Notes under the pieces: generated by a model | What the model saw: only the letters and a program-made list of their open reading frames with translations | Databases searched by the model: none | What the model was told of the DNA's origin: nothing | Origin: Dehalococcoidia bacterium | Lineage (GTDB): Bacteria; Chloroflexota; Dehalococcoidia; Lucifugimonadales; JAGWBF01 | Assembly (NCBI GenBank): GCA_021295955.1 | Contig: JAGWBJ010000005.1 | Span: forward strand, 168,597-232,596 | Direction: 5' to 3' | DNA length: 64,000 nt | Made by a program: the position numbers and the translations under genes | In this document: positions 42,333-51,246 of the stretch, in pieces | Layout: every line of letters begins with the position of its first letter | Numbering within the stretch: the stretch's first letter is position 1

Positions 42333-45300
42333 TTAGCGGAACCCTGCCGGAGCCCTTGCCCCAGTTTCACCACGGCCACGGGCCTCGCGGCCGCGGGGCT
42401 TGGCGAGCAGCAGCGACGTGGCGTGTTCCAGCGTGGCGTCGTCGAGGGGCGCCAGGGGCGCCGGGGCGCCGCCCTGTAGGGAGCACATCGGAACGCCGTC
42501 CCTGAAGGCGACGCGGTTCCCCAGGGTCGCGGCCACCCGGTCTCCCGGCGTGAGGACTCCGACCAGATTCAGGGGATCGCAGGCGGACACCACCACCCAT
42601 CGTCCCTCAGCCTCGGGGCTCCTCTCTGCCCTAAGCATCTCCACCGCCTCTGGCAGGGCGAACTGCTCCCCCACGTAGCCCGCCACGAAGCGGCCGCCCC
42701 GTATCTCGCCACGGGCCTCCATCCGCCGCAAAATGCGCACCAAGTCCCTCCACCGGGGCGCGTTGGCCTCCCGGGCCAGCACCTCGGGGCAAAGGACGCC
42801 GTACCTTCGCAGAAGCTGGCGGGCCAGGGCGTCGGAGGCCTCCTCCAGGGGAGCGGCGGCTTCCAGCAGCGACCACCGGCTGTACCCCCTGCCGCGCACC
42901 CCGACCCATCGCCTTGCCTTGGAGCCCCGGCGGCCATGCACCGGCTTCCCCTCGATCCGGCGGCGCAGGGGCTCCATGCTGTCCGACGTGACCCTGCCAG
43001 CCGCGGCCAGGGTCCACATCGCCGCCTCCACGTCCGCCGGCAGCCGGCGGGTGGCGGCCACGATCTCGGACAGGAAGGACGCGCCCCTCCGGTCCAGGTA
43101 GGCCAGTACCTCCCCCGCCGCGCCGTCGAAGCCGGCCACGCCGTCGGACCCGTCGCGTAGGAGCCAGCCCAGGGCGTCGCGAAGGCCGATGCTGACCGGC
43201 GTATTCCGGGTCAGAGGCCCCCGACCGCCGCCGTTCCCGTTCTCCTCGTGACGGGACAGGCGGCCCCACACCACCTCGCCCTCCAGGCACAGGCGGTCCA
43301 GCATCGCGGGCGTGTACGCTCCCACCCGCGCCGGAAGCAGCTCCTGCTCCCAGGCCCCGCAGGCGGACTCGAAACCCTGAAGAGTCTCGACGGCCTCCAG
43401 CAGCCCGGCCTCACCCTGAAGCTGGGACTCAGGGTACACGTGATGCCAGCGCAACAAGAAACGGAGGAAGGCGGCGGGTGGCACCGGCTCCACCTGCTTG
43501 CGCAGGCGGCCGATGGTGCTCCTGTGAATGCGGGCCAGGATGCGCCGGTCGCAGTATTCGTCCACCTCCATGCCCGGACGGAAGCGGCCTTTCAGCACCA
43601 GTCCTTCGACCTCCATACTTGCCAGGGCTATCTCCAGGGCTCCGTGACTCAGGTCCAGTGCGGCGGCCATCTCGTCGACGGTGAAGGGGCCCCAGCACTC
43701 GGCGCGCCCGCGGACCAGGGCCAGCAACGCCTCGTCCGCGTCCCCGTCCCCGGACGAGATGGCCTCCGGCAACGGGGGGGCCCACTTCGCCGAAGGGTAA
43801 ACGGCTGCCACTTGAGGGACCCACTCGGCGGGCGCCCACGCGGCCCACGGGTCTTCGTCTTCCCCGTCGACTTCGATGCGGTAGGCTCGGCCCGCACGGG
43901 ACAGCTCCTCGAACCAGCGGGACACCTGGTCGTAGTCGCCCTGGGGATGGCCGCGGGCCGCGTCCTCCAGGGGCATCACTCCCAGAACGGCGAGGGCATC
44001 GTGCAGCTCGTCGGCGTCGCGGACCGGGGGCCAGGCGTTCTGGGACTCGTCCTCGATGGCCCCCTGGTCGAGAGCGCCCAGGTCCCGGGCATCCTCGGGC
44101 AGCGCCCTTCGCAGCGAGACGGCCCGTGCCCGGCGCTCCTCCAGGGGTGCGTCGTCCAGAAAGGCATAGGGCATGGCGTTGAGGACCTGATGGGCGAAGA
44201 CCGAGGGCTGGAGCGTGTCCCTGGCGTGCACCTCTATCGTGCCGTCCTGGACCTCCGCCAGCACGGACTCGAGGCCCTTCAGGTCCATCGCCTCGGTGAG
44301 ACAGTCCCGGACCGTCTCGAACACCAGGGGGTGGTCGGGCACCTCGATGTCCTCGGCCACGGCGTTGTCCTGGCAGGCAACCTGGGCGGGGAATACGGCG
44401 GCCAGCAGGTCGTCGGACCGCATCCTCTGCAGGGGCGAGGGCACCTTCCGGCCGCCGGTGTGCCGCAGAATCGCCAGGGCGCGGGTGGCGTCCCAACGCC
44501 ATCTCGTCCCGAAGACGGGAGCCTGCAGTACCGCCTGGGTAAGGACCTCCTCGGCCCGTTTTGAGTCCACGTAGGAGAACACCTCCGAGACGGGAAAGGA
44601 AAGGGACGGCCCCAGGGAGAAGTTGATGCCGTCGTCGGTGGCCGACGCCTGAAGCTCAAAGTCGAAGCGGCGGCAGATGCTCTTGCGGAGCGCCATCCCC
44701 CAGGCCCGGTTGATACGGGACCCCAGGGGGGAATGGATGACGAGCTGCATGCCGCCGGTCTCGTCGAAGAAACGCTCGGCCACGATGCGCCGCCCCGTGG
44801 GGACCAGCCCCAGGACACGCTTCCCTTCCTCGATGTAGGCCATGAGCTGCCGGGCGGCGTCGGGGGGCACGCCGGTCTCCGTCACCAGCCACTCCTCTCC
44901 CGTGCCGGGGTCCTTCAGTCGCCTGTCGATCTCCTCTCGGAGGTCGCTGACCTCCTGGGAGAGCTCTCCGGTACGTCCCGGCGCCTCTCCCAGCCAGAAG
45001 GGTATCGTTGGGCTCTGGCCCTCGGCGTCCACGACACGGACACGGGCGCTCTCCACCCTGGTGATCCTCCACGGCGTGTTCCCCAGGAGGAACACGTCGC
45101 CGGCCATGCTCTCGATGGCGAAGTCCTCGTTCACCGTCCCCACGAAGACCCCCTCGGGGTCGGCCACGACCTCGTAGTCCGCGTTGTCGGGAATTGCCCC
45201 GCCGCTGGTCAGGGCCGCGATCCTGGCGCCCCGGCGACCCTTGAGGCGGCCCCCGACGCCATCCCGATGAAGCCAAGCCCTGGCCCGCCCGTGACGCGGC

Positions 45301-46691
45301 GCATACCCCTGCGACAGGACCCCGACGAGGCTATCGAAGGACTCCCTCGTCAGGCCCCGGTAAGGGTAGGCCCGGCGGCACATGTCGTAGAGCCCGTCTT
45401 CGCTCCACTCTTCCAAGGCGCACGCGGCAACCATCTGCTGGGCGAGCACGTCCAGGGGCCAGTCCGGGATCCGGAGGGTGTCCAGGCTCCGGCGGCGCAC
45501 GGCCCGCAGCAGCGCGGCGCACTCCACCAGCTCGTCCCGGGTCAGGGGGAACAGGCGTCCCTTGGGCACCGCGCCCAGGTGGTGTCCCGAGCGCCCGATC
45601 CGTTGGAGCAGCAACCCGATGGACCTGGGAGAGCCGATCTGGCAGACCAGGTCCACGACGCCCACGTCGATGCCCAGCTCCAGGGAGGCGGTGGCTACGC
45701 ACACCTTCACCTCGCCCTTCTTGAGCCTCTCCTCTGCAGCCAGACGGGTGGCCCTGGACAGGCTGCCGTGGTGGGTGGCGACCGCCTCCTCGCCGAGACG
45801 CACCGAGAGCTGGTGGGCCACTCGCTCGGCCAGACGTCGGGTGTTGACGAAGACCAGCGTAGTAGTGTGGGCCCTGACCAAGTCCGCCACCGAGTCCAGG
45901 GTCTCGCCCCACAGCTCATGGGTGGCGATGGGCCCCAGCTCCTGCTGCCGGGGCATGCAGACGCCCAGGTCCACGGTCCTGGCGTGGCCCGTGTCCACTA
46001 TGGTGCAGCTCGGCGTCCCATCGTCGGCGACGTTCTCGTTGCCCACCAGGAAGCGAGCGACCTCGTCTATGGGCCTCTGGGTGGCCGAGAGCCCGATGCG
46101 GGTGACCGGTCCATCGGCCAGCTCACACAGCCTCTCCACCGATAGGGACAGGTGCGAGCCCCTCTTGTCGTCGGCCACGGCGTGGATCTCGTCGAGGATC
46201 AGCGTCCGCGCGTCTTTGAGGCCGGCGCGCCCGCTCTTGGACGTCAGCAGGATGTACAGGGACTCGGGGGTGGTAATCAGGATGTGGGGAGGGGTCCTGG
46301 CCATCTTCTGCCGCTCGGAGGCCTTGGTATCGCCCGTCCGGACGGCGGTCCTGATCTCGGGCAGGTCCAGCCCCATCTCCTGGGCCAGCGCACCTATCTC
46401 CTCCAGGGGCACGGCCAGGTTCTTCTGGATGTCGTTGGAAAGGGCCTTGAGAGGCGAAACATACACCACCCGGGTCGCATCGGGCAGGTCCCCGTCCAGC
46501 CCCTGCCGCACCAGGGAGTCGATGCAAGTCAGGAAGGCGGCCAGGGTCTTACCCGAGCCGGTGGGCGCGGCGATCAGCGTATGCCGGCCCCGGGATATGG
46601 CCGGCCAGCCCACCTCCTGGGCGTCGGTGGGGCCCTCGAACCTCCGCGTGAACCATTCTCTGACCAGTGGGTGGAACAGTGAGAGGACCAT
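42333..46691 (-). CDS. lhr: Lhr-type superfamily 2 ATP-dependent helicase
   Basis: 1452 residues, matching bacterial Lhr length. RecA-like domain 1 has Walker A APTGSGKT near residue 40 and the DEIH box LILDEIHAVADDKRGSHLS near 167. Domain 2 has HHGSLSRATRLAAEERLKKGEVKVCVATASLELGIDVG near 310 and QRIGRSGHH near 370. Winged-helix, core and long Lhr C-terminal regions follow. Lhr is a 3'-5' DNA/RNA-DNA helicase linked to DNA repair. It is on the minus strand, convergent with the CaiB operon and divergent from an NHL gene. A weak ribosome site precedes the start. Confidence 0.92.
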   Translation of the reverse strand: MVLSLFHPLVREWFTRRFEGPTDAQEVGWPAISRGRHTLIAAPTGSGKTLAAFLTCIDSLVRQGLDGDLPDATRVVYVSPLKALSNDIQKNLAVPLEEIGALAQEMGLDLPEIRTAVRTGDTKASERQKMARTPPHILITTPESLYILLTSKSGRAGLKDARTLILDEIHAVADDKRGSHLSLSVERLCELADGPVTRIGLSATQRPIDEVARFLVGNENVADDGTPSCTIVDTGHARTVDLGVCMPRQQELGPIATHELWGETLDSVADLVRAHTTTLVFVNTRRLAERVAHQLSVRLGEEAVATHHGSLSRATRLAAEERLKKGEVKVCVATASLELGIDVGVVDLVCQIGSPRSIGLLLQRIGRSGHHLGAVPKGRLFPLTRDELVECAALLRAVRRRSLDTLRIPDWPLDVLAQQMVAACALEEWSEDGLYDMCRRAYPYRGLTRESFDSLVGVLSQGYAPRHGRARAWLHRDGVGGRLKGRRGARIAALTSGGAIPDNADYEVVADPEGVFVGTVNEDFAIESMAGDVFLLGNTPWRITRVESARVRVVDAEGQSPTIPFWLGEAPGRTGELSQEVSDLREEIDRRLKDPGTGEEWLVTETGVPPDAARQLMAYIEEGKRVLGLVPTGRRIVAERFFDETGGMQLVIHSPLGSRINRAWGMALRKSICRRFDFELQASATDDGINFSLGPSLSFPVSEVFSYVDSKRAEEVLTQAVLQAPVFGTRWRWDATRALAILRHTGGRKVPSPLQRMRSDDLLAAVFPAQVACQDNAVAEDIEVPDHPLVFETVRDCLTEAMDLKGLESVLAEVQDGTIEVHARDTLQPSVFAHQVLNAMPYAFLDDAPLEERRARAVSLRRALPEDARDLGALDQGAIEDESQNAWPPVRDADELHDALAVLGVMPLEDAARGHPQGDYDQVSRWFEELSRAGRAYRIEVDGEDEDPWAAWAPAEWVPQVAAVYPSAKWAPPLPEAISSGDGDADEALLALVRGRAECWGPFTVDEMAAALDLSHGALEIALASMEVEGLVLKGRFRPGMEVDEYCDRRILARIHRSTIGRLRKQVEPVPPAAFLRFLLRWHHVYPESQLQGEAGLLEAVETLQGFESACGAWEQELLPARVGAYTPAMLDRLCLEGEVVWGRLSRHEENGNGGGRGPLTRNTPVSIGLRDALGWLLRDGSDGVAGFDGAAGEVLAYLDRRGASFLSEIVAATRRLPADVEAAMWTLAAAGRVTSDSMEPLRRRIEGKPVHGRRGSKARRWVGVRGRGYSRWSLLEAAAPLEEASDALARQLLRRYGVLCPEVLAREANAPRWRDLVRILRRMEARGEIRGGRFVAGYVGEQFALPEAVEMLRAERSPEAEGRWVVVSACDPLNLVGVLTPGDRVAATLGNRVAFRDGVPMCSLQGGAPAPLAPLDDATLEHATSLLLAKPRGREARGRGETGARAPAGFR

Positions 46692-46767
46692 GTACCCAAG
46701 TTTAGCACCTTCCCCCCGCCTCCCGGACCCACCCCCGTGTCACTGTGATAATATAGCCCCACACCGT

Positions 46768-46809
46768 TACCCCGACGGCGGTACCCCGACGTCGGTACCC
46801 CCACTTCGG
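46768..46809. repeat. Three-unit 14-bp tandem repeat upstream of an NHL gene
   Basis: TACCCCGACGGCGG, TACCCCGACGTCGG and TACCCCCACTTCGG follow one another, ending 20 bp before the NHL ATG. The second unit includes the palindrome CCGACGTCGG. It may be an operator cluster or a slippage-derived array. Confidence 0.75.
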
Positions 46810-46828
46810 TATAACGAGGTGACCAGAG

Positions 46829-47794
46829 ATGACCACCGTCGGCCGCGGCAAGTACACCTACGAGCTGGTCCAGGACTGGCCGAAGCTGCCTCCCGGTCTC
46901 TCCCTGAGCACCACCAGCAGCGTGGCCACGGATTCCCAGGACCGCGTATACGTGTTCCAACGGGGAGAGCCGCCCGTATGGGTGTTCGAAAGGGACGGCA
47001 GCTACCTCGACACCTGGGGTCACGGCTCGTTTATACGGCCCCACGGCTGCTACATACAGGACGACGTCATCTACCTGACCGACACCGACGACTCGGTGGC
47101 CATGCGGTACACCCTGGACGGGAGGATGCTGCAGATCATCGGGAAGCGGGGTCAGCACTCGGACTCGGGCACCGACGTCTACGGGGACCTGGTGCCCAGG
47201 GCCGCCCCTCCCTTCAATCATCCCACCGGCCTGGTGCCCGCGCCCTCTGGGGACTTGTACGCCGCCGACGGTGAGAAGAACTGCCGGGTGCACCGGTTCA
47301 CCGCCGACGGCCGCCTCATCTCCTCCTGGGGAGACCCCGGCAAGATGGAGCCCAACCAGTTCCACCTGCCCCACGGAATTCTGGTGGACGGAGAGGGCCG
47401 CGTCTACGTGTGCGACCGGGAAAACTCCCGGGTCCAGGTGTTCGACGGCGAGGGGAGCGTGGTCTCGGTGTGGACGGACCTCCGTCCCCCCACGGACATC
47501 GCCATGGACTCCGATGGGGCCTTCTACGTGAGCCAGTTCGGGTTCAACATCAGCCACCGATACGAGGGCTACCCTCCTCCCACGGGCAGCGGCAGCGCCC
47601 TCAAGGACGACCAGGGACGGCGCACTGTGCGGCCCGACGGACCTCCGCAGATCAGCATACTCGACAGGGACGGCGAGGTGCTGGCGTCCTGGGAGTCTCG
47701 CAAGGCCCACGGCCTGTGGGTGGACGGCCACGGGGACATCTACACCGCCGTCGAAGACGAGAAGAGCGTCGACAAGTACGTCCGGGTGGGCTAG
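46829..47794 (+). CDS. NHL-repeat beta-propeller protein 3 (amidating-lyase-like)
   Basis: 321 residues, CGAGGTGA before the ATG. NHL blades are visible at DRVYVFQRGEPPVWVFERDGSYL near residue 37, CRVHRFTADGRLISSWG near 150 and NSRVQVFDGEGSVVSVW near 195. It is a close relative of the propeller at 30463, and like it resembles the peptidyl-hydroxyglycine amidating lyase group. No signal peptide. It is 46 bp upstream of a luciferase-like gene on the same strand. The conserved NHL-luciferase pairing suggests a shared pathway, so far unproven. Confidence 0.88.
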   Translation: MTTVGRGKYTYELVQDWPKLPPGLSLSTTSSVATDSQDRVYVFQRGEPPVWVFERDGSYLDTWGHGSFIRPHGCYIQDDVIYLTDTDDSVAMRYTLDGRMLQIIGKRGQHSDSGTDVYGDLVPRAAPPFNHPTGLVPAPSGDLYAADGEKNCRVHRFTADGRLISSWGDPGKMEPNQFHLPHGILVDGEGRVYVCDRENSRVQVFDGEGSVVSVWTDLRPPTDIAMDSDGAFYVSQFGFNISHRYEGYPPPTGSGSALKDDQGRRTVRPDGPPQISILDRDGEVLASWESRKAHGLWVDGHGDIYTAVEDEKSVDKYVRVG

Positions 47795-47839
47795 GCGGCA
47801 TCGGGGCCGGCCGGACGCCTACAGGTAAAGGAGCGGAAG

Positions 47840-48895
47840 ATGAGGTTCGGCACCTTCACTTTCTCGGTCAGCCACGACCACAAGCAGGACCACGACGTCA
47901 TCGACAACAGCATGCGGGAGGTGCTCCTGGCCGAGGAGATCGGCATGCACGCGGTGTGGCTCACGGAGCACCACTTCGACGGCGGGGTGGCCTACGCGGA
48001 CCCAGTGGTCTTCGGCGCGGCGGTGGCGGCTCGCACGCGGAAGGTGCGCATCGGGTTCGCGGTGGTGGAGATGGCCATGCACCATCCCGTGCGGCTGGCT
48101 GCCCAGACGGCCCTGCTGGACCACCTGAGCCACGGCCGGCTGACGGTGGGTATCGGGCGTGGGTCCGCCTACAACGAGTACGAGTACATCGGCTTCGGCC
48201 TGGCCATGGAGGACGCCCGGGACATGCTGCCAGAGGCCGAGGAGCTGCTGGTCAAGGCGTGGACGGGGGAGGACGTGCGCCACGAGGGGCGCTTCTGGAA
48301 GGGCTCCTTCCCGATGCTCCGGCCCCAGCCCTACCAGAAGCCCCACCCCCCCATCGTAAGGGCATGCATCTCCGACGGCTCCGCCATGGAGATGGCCTCC
48401 ATCGGGCGTCCCATCCTCATCGGGATCGAGGCCGCGGATACGCTGAAAGACCGCCTGCAAAGGTACGGGGAGACCATGCTGGGAGCGGGCTTCACCGAGG
48501 GCGAGGTGGAGGCGGCCCTGGACGAGACCTGGTGCCAGCGGGGGCTCTATGTGACGGAGACGGACGAGGAGGCCGAGGAACCGGCCAGGGTCCACCTGAA
48601 GCGGTATCGCGACTTCATCATGGAGGCCCGGGTCAAGTACAACCCCGGCTCCATCCTCGCTCCCGACCCCAAGTCGCCGGTCAACCCCAACGCCGGGAAG
48701 GTCAGCGCCCGGGACCAGTACGAGCACGCATTCCTGGCGGGCTCCCCGAAGAGGGTCTCCGAGCAGATCGCGGAGCTGCGGGACGCGGGCGTCCGCAACC
48801 TGATGCTCAACGTGAACGTGGGCGAGATGCCCCAGGACAAGGTCGAAGCGTCGATGAAGCTCTTCGGAGAGAAGGTCCTGCCAAAGTTTACGTAG
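47840..48895 (+). CDS. Luciferase-like flavin-dependent monooxygenase 3
   Basis: 351 residues, AAAGGAG before the ATG. A LuxA-like layout: FGTFTF at the start, AEEIGMHAVWLTEHHFDGGVAYADP near 32-55 (the TEHHF motif of bacterial luciferase-type enzymes), LDHLSHGRLTVGIGRGSAYNEYEYIGF near 93-118, and FLAGSPKRVSEQIAEL near the C-terminus. Such enzymes use reduced flavin and oxygen. A partner flavin reductase is not adjacent. Second gene of an NHL-LLM-LLM unit; 51 bp before the next LLM gene. Substrate unknown. Confidence 0.92.
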   Translation: MRFGTFTFSVSHDHKQDHDVIDNSMREVLLAEEIGMHAVWLTEHHFDGGVAYADPVVFGAAVAARTRKVRIGFAVVEMAMHHPVRLAAQTALLDHLSHGRLTVGIGRGSAYNEYEYIGFGLAMEDARDMLPEAEELLVKAWTGEDVRHEGRFWKGSFPMLRPQPYQKPHPPIVRACISDGSAMEMASIGRPILIGIEAADTLKDRLQRYGETMLGAGFTEGEVEAALDETWCQRGLYVTETDEEAEEPARVHLKRYRDFIMEARVKYNPGSILAPDPKSPVNPNAGKVSARDQYEHAFLAGSPKRVSEQIAELRDAGVRNLMLNVNVGEMPQDKVEASMKLFGEKVLPKFT

Positions 48896-48946
48896 CAACC
48901 ATCCGTCGACAGCGGCCCGAGTGGCACATCACGGGAGGCGACACCC

Positions 48947-49945
48947 ATGGACGTAGGACTGTACCTGAAGGACTTCGTGGACTCGAGGGATCGGCCCACT
49001 TACGAGCAGGTGGAAGACGCGGCGGACATACTGGCGCGCGCCAGGTCCTGGGGGTTCATGGGCGTGTACGCGCCCCAGCACTGGGTGGCCCATCCCAACA
49101 TCTGGCTGGAGCCGATACCCCTGCTGGCCCGCATGGTCCCCGCCACCGAGGGGCTGAAGCTAATCACCGGGATAATCCTGCTGCCCATGCACAACCCGGT
49201 ACACCTGGCAGAGCAGGTGATCAGCATCGACCACATAAGCAACGGCAGGTTCGTGCTGGGTGTGGGCCTGGGCTACCGCGAGACAGAGCTGGAGGCCACC
49301 GGCACCAACCGCCGGGAGCGGGTGGCCCGCTTCGAGGAGTCCTTGAAGCTGATGAGGATGCTCTGGTCCGGGGAGGAGATCAGCTTCGAGGGTGATTTCT
49401 GGCAGGTCCACGACGCCAAGGTCGCCATAACGCCGGTCCAGAAGCCCCACCCTCCCATCTGGATAGCGGCCCAGAGCCGGCGGGCCACCCGCCGGGCCGC
49501 GATCACGGCCGACGCCTGCCTCCTGGGACCCCAGCAGGGCTGGAAGGACATCAGCCATCTGGCCCAGGTCTACAAGGAAGCGTTGGCGGAGGAGGGCAAG
49601 AACGGGCTTTTGGGGGCCAACCGCACGATAGCCATCGCCAGAGACCGGGAGACCGCCTTCCGCGAGGCGAGGGAGGCGGCGGAGAAGAAGGCGGGCATGT
49701 ACGGCGGCTGGAACATGCAGGAGCGGGGCTCGGTGGACCTGGGGCTGTCGGGGGACCGCGACCTGGCCGACTGGGCCATAGCGGGCAGCCCCCAGGAGTG
49801 CGCGGAGCAGATCACCCGGGCCCACGACGAGGACGGCGTGGGCTACATCGGCCTGGGCTTCCTGAACCTGCCAGCGGAGCAGGCGGCCCGGATCGAGTAC
49901 CTGCAGCTCATCTCCGAAGAGGTGCTGCCGCTGCTGCCGAAGTAG
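48947..49945 (+). CDS. Luciferase-like flavin/F420-dependent oxidoreductase 4
   Basis: 332 residues, GGGAGG before the ATG. LLM features: GFMGVYAPQHWVAHPNIWLEP near 36, ITGIILLPMHNPVHLAEQVISIDHISNGRFVLGVGLGYRETELEATG near 70-118, and PPIWIAAQSRRATRRAA near 165. It continues the run from the NHL gene at 46829 and is downstream of LLM 3. The adjacent MarR regulator (50096), in the same direction, may control it or sense its substrate. Substrate unknown. Confidence 0.9.
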   Translation: MDVGLYLKDFVDSRDRPTYEQVEDAADILARARSWGFMGVYAPQHWVAHPNIWLEPIPLLARMVPATEGLKLITGIILLPMHNPVHLAEQVISIDHISNGRFVLGVGLGYRETELEATGTNRRERVARFEESLKLMRMLWSGEEISFEGDFWQVHDAKVAITPVQKPHPPIWIAAQSRRATRRAAITADACLLGPQQGWKDISHLAQVYKEALAEEGKNGLLGANRTIAIARDRETAFREAREAAEKKAGMYGGWNMQERGSVDLGLSGDRDLADWAIAGSPQECAEQITRAHDEDGVGYIGLGFLNLPAEQAARIEYLQLISEEVLPLLPK

Positions 49946-50059
49946 GCGCCCTCACCCACGACCGCCTAGACCCCATGCTTGCCCGGCAGCTCTCGCGCGG
50001 CTTGCCCGCCATTGGTTGCTCGCACAACTAGAGGCCTGGAATGGCCTGTTGGGGAAATA

Positions 50060-50073
50060 GTTGTGACCACAAC
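50060..50073. promoter_or_regulatory. Candidate MarR operator
   Basis: GTTGTG-AC-CACAAC is a perfect inverted repeat with 6-bp arms. It overlaps the -35 box of the MarR promoter, so binding would block RNA polymerase. Autoregulation is typical of MarR proteins. Confidence 0.65.
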
Positions 50074-50089
50074 CTCACCGTGCTATAGT
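50061..50089 (+). promoter_or_regulatory. Extended -10 promoter of the MarR gene (leaderless)
   Basis: TTGTGA (50061-50066) and TATAGT (50084-50089) with a 17-bp spacer and TGC just before the -10 (extended -10). The expected transcription start is near 50096, which is the ATG itself, so the message would be leaderless. Confidence 0.6.
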
Positions 50090-50095
50090 ACCTCC

Positions 50096-50548
50096 ATGAA
50101 CAGAGATTTGGAGCCCCACGTCATAGCCGCCTGGCAGGCCATGGCGAGGACGGTAGGCTCCCTCATGAAGTCCCTGGACGAAGAGCTCCAACGTACCCAC
50201 GGCCTGACCCTGAGCTACTTCGACGTCCTGGAGGAGCTGACCAACGCGCCGGGGGAGCGGCTACGCATGCAGCAGCTCGCCGACGCAGTGATGCTGAGCC
50301 GCAGCGGGCTCACCCGCCTCATCGACCGCATGGAGAACGCGGGGCTGGTCCAAAGGGAGCCGTTCCCAGCGGACCGCCGCGGCTACTACGCGATGGCCAC
50401 GGAGGAGGGCAAGCGTCTATACCTCCAAGCCAGGCCGGTGAAGGCGCAGACCATACTCCAGCGCTTCGGGAGCCACCTGGACTACTCCGACCTCCTGGGG
50501 CTGAGTGGCGCCCTGCGCAAGGTGATGGTCGCCAACGACCTGCTCTAG
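50096..50548 (+). CDS. MarR family transcriptional regulator
   Basis: 150 residues from the ATG at 50096, chosen by the promoter and the domain start; an earlier in-frame start at 49979 reads through the operator. The winged helix at about residues 35-100 has LTLSYFDVLEEL, the recognition helix MQQLADAVMLSRSGLTRLIDRMENAGLVQREP and the wing DRRGYYAMATEEG. MarR proteins are dimeric repressors sensing aromatic or related small molecules. Leaderless with an operator on its own promoter. Probably controls itself and possibly the adjoining LLM or PNPOx genes. Confidence 0.92.
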   Translation: MNRDLEPHVIAAWQAMARTVGSLMKSLDEELQRTHGLTLSYFDVLEELTNAPGERLRMQQLADAVMLSRSGLTRLIDRMENAGLVQREPFPADRRGYYAMATEEGKRLYLQARPVKAQTILQRFGSHLDYSDLLGLSGALRKVMVANDLL

Positions 50549-51021
50549 CCCGGGCCAGGGCTCCCGAACCTCCACCGGGTCGCCGTCCTGGGGAAGTCTC
50601 CCTCGTCCCATGCCAGGACTCTGCTATGGGTCAGACGGTACATCACGGGCCCGTCCTCGCCGGCAGCCACGTCCACCTCGTACTTACTCTCATAGGCACG
50701 GGCCGCCCGATCCACGGTCCCGAGATCCGTCTCAGGGTCGAGTTTCCCCTCCAGCACCACGACCTCGTCCCCGCTCTCCAGGTGGACGGCGGCCCTGGGG
50801 TCTCGTTGGACGTTGCGGGACTTCTGAGAAGTGCCGTCGGTGAAGAAGCAGAATCCCCCCTCGAACCAGAGCCCCCAGACGGGGACCACGTGGGGAGCGC
50901 CGTCGCGGCGGCTGGTCGCCACCCAGTAGCTGCGGGCCCTGGACATCCTATCGACGACCCAGTCCCACGGCAGGGGCGTAGCCTCGCGCCGCGGGTCCCT
51001 CACGCCGTAGCTCTCGGGCAT
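50545..51021 (-). CDS. Pyridoxamine 5'-phosphate oxidase-like (FMN/F420-binding split barrel) protein
   Basis: 158 residues from the ATG at 51021; an earlier ATG at 51048 is possible and neither has a clear ribosome site. The split-barrel fold is shown by RARSYWVATSRRDGAPHVVPVWGLWFEGGFCFFTDGTSQKSRNVQRDPRAAVHLES, with the usual K/R positions for flavin or F420 phosphate. It resembles the F420-dependent Rv1155-like group by its VPVWGLW and KSRNVQRDP segments. It is convergent with the MarR gene (4-bp overlap of the ends). Probably a reductase or oxidase of a small molecule; substrate unknown. Confidence 0.87.
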   Translation of the reverse strand: MPESYGVRDPRREATPLPWDWVVDRMSRARSYWVATSRRDGAPHVVPVWGLWFEGGFCFFTDGTSQKSRNVQRDPRAAVHLESGDEVVVLEGKLDPETDLGTVDRAARAYESKYEVDVAAGEDGPVMYRLTHSRVLAWDEGDFPRTATRWRFGSPGPG

Positions 51022-51246
51022 GGATGGACGGTCCGGGGCGGGGCACATGCCGTCGGCGCCTCCTAATCGTCGGTCTGGGTCTCCCGGGAAATCACCGAGA
51101 GCCCTTGCAGGCGCCCATGATAGGCCGCGTGGACGGTACGGTCAATCGGCGACGGGGCCTGGTGCCTTCGTTGACACGCCCCAGCCCTGCACTTATGATT
51201 GCCCAGCCGAAGCCCTCCCTCTGCCGAGGCGTGGAAAGGAGATGGA

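Noticed and set aside
47410-49395. 661-codon plus-strand open frame
   Set aside because: It overlaps the NHL and LLM genes in another frame; its product is Arg/Gly-rich and unrelated to any family I know.
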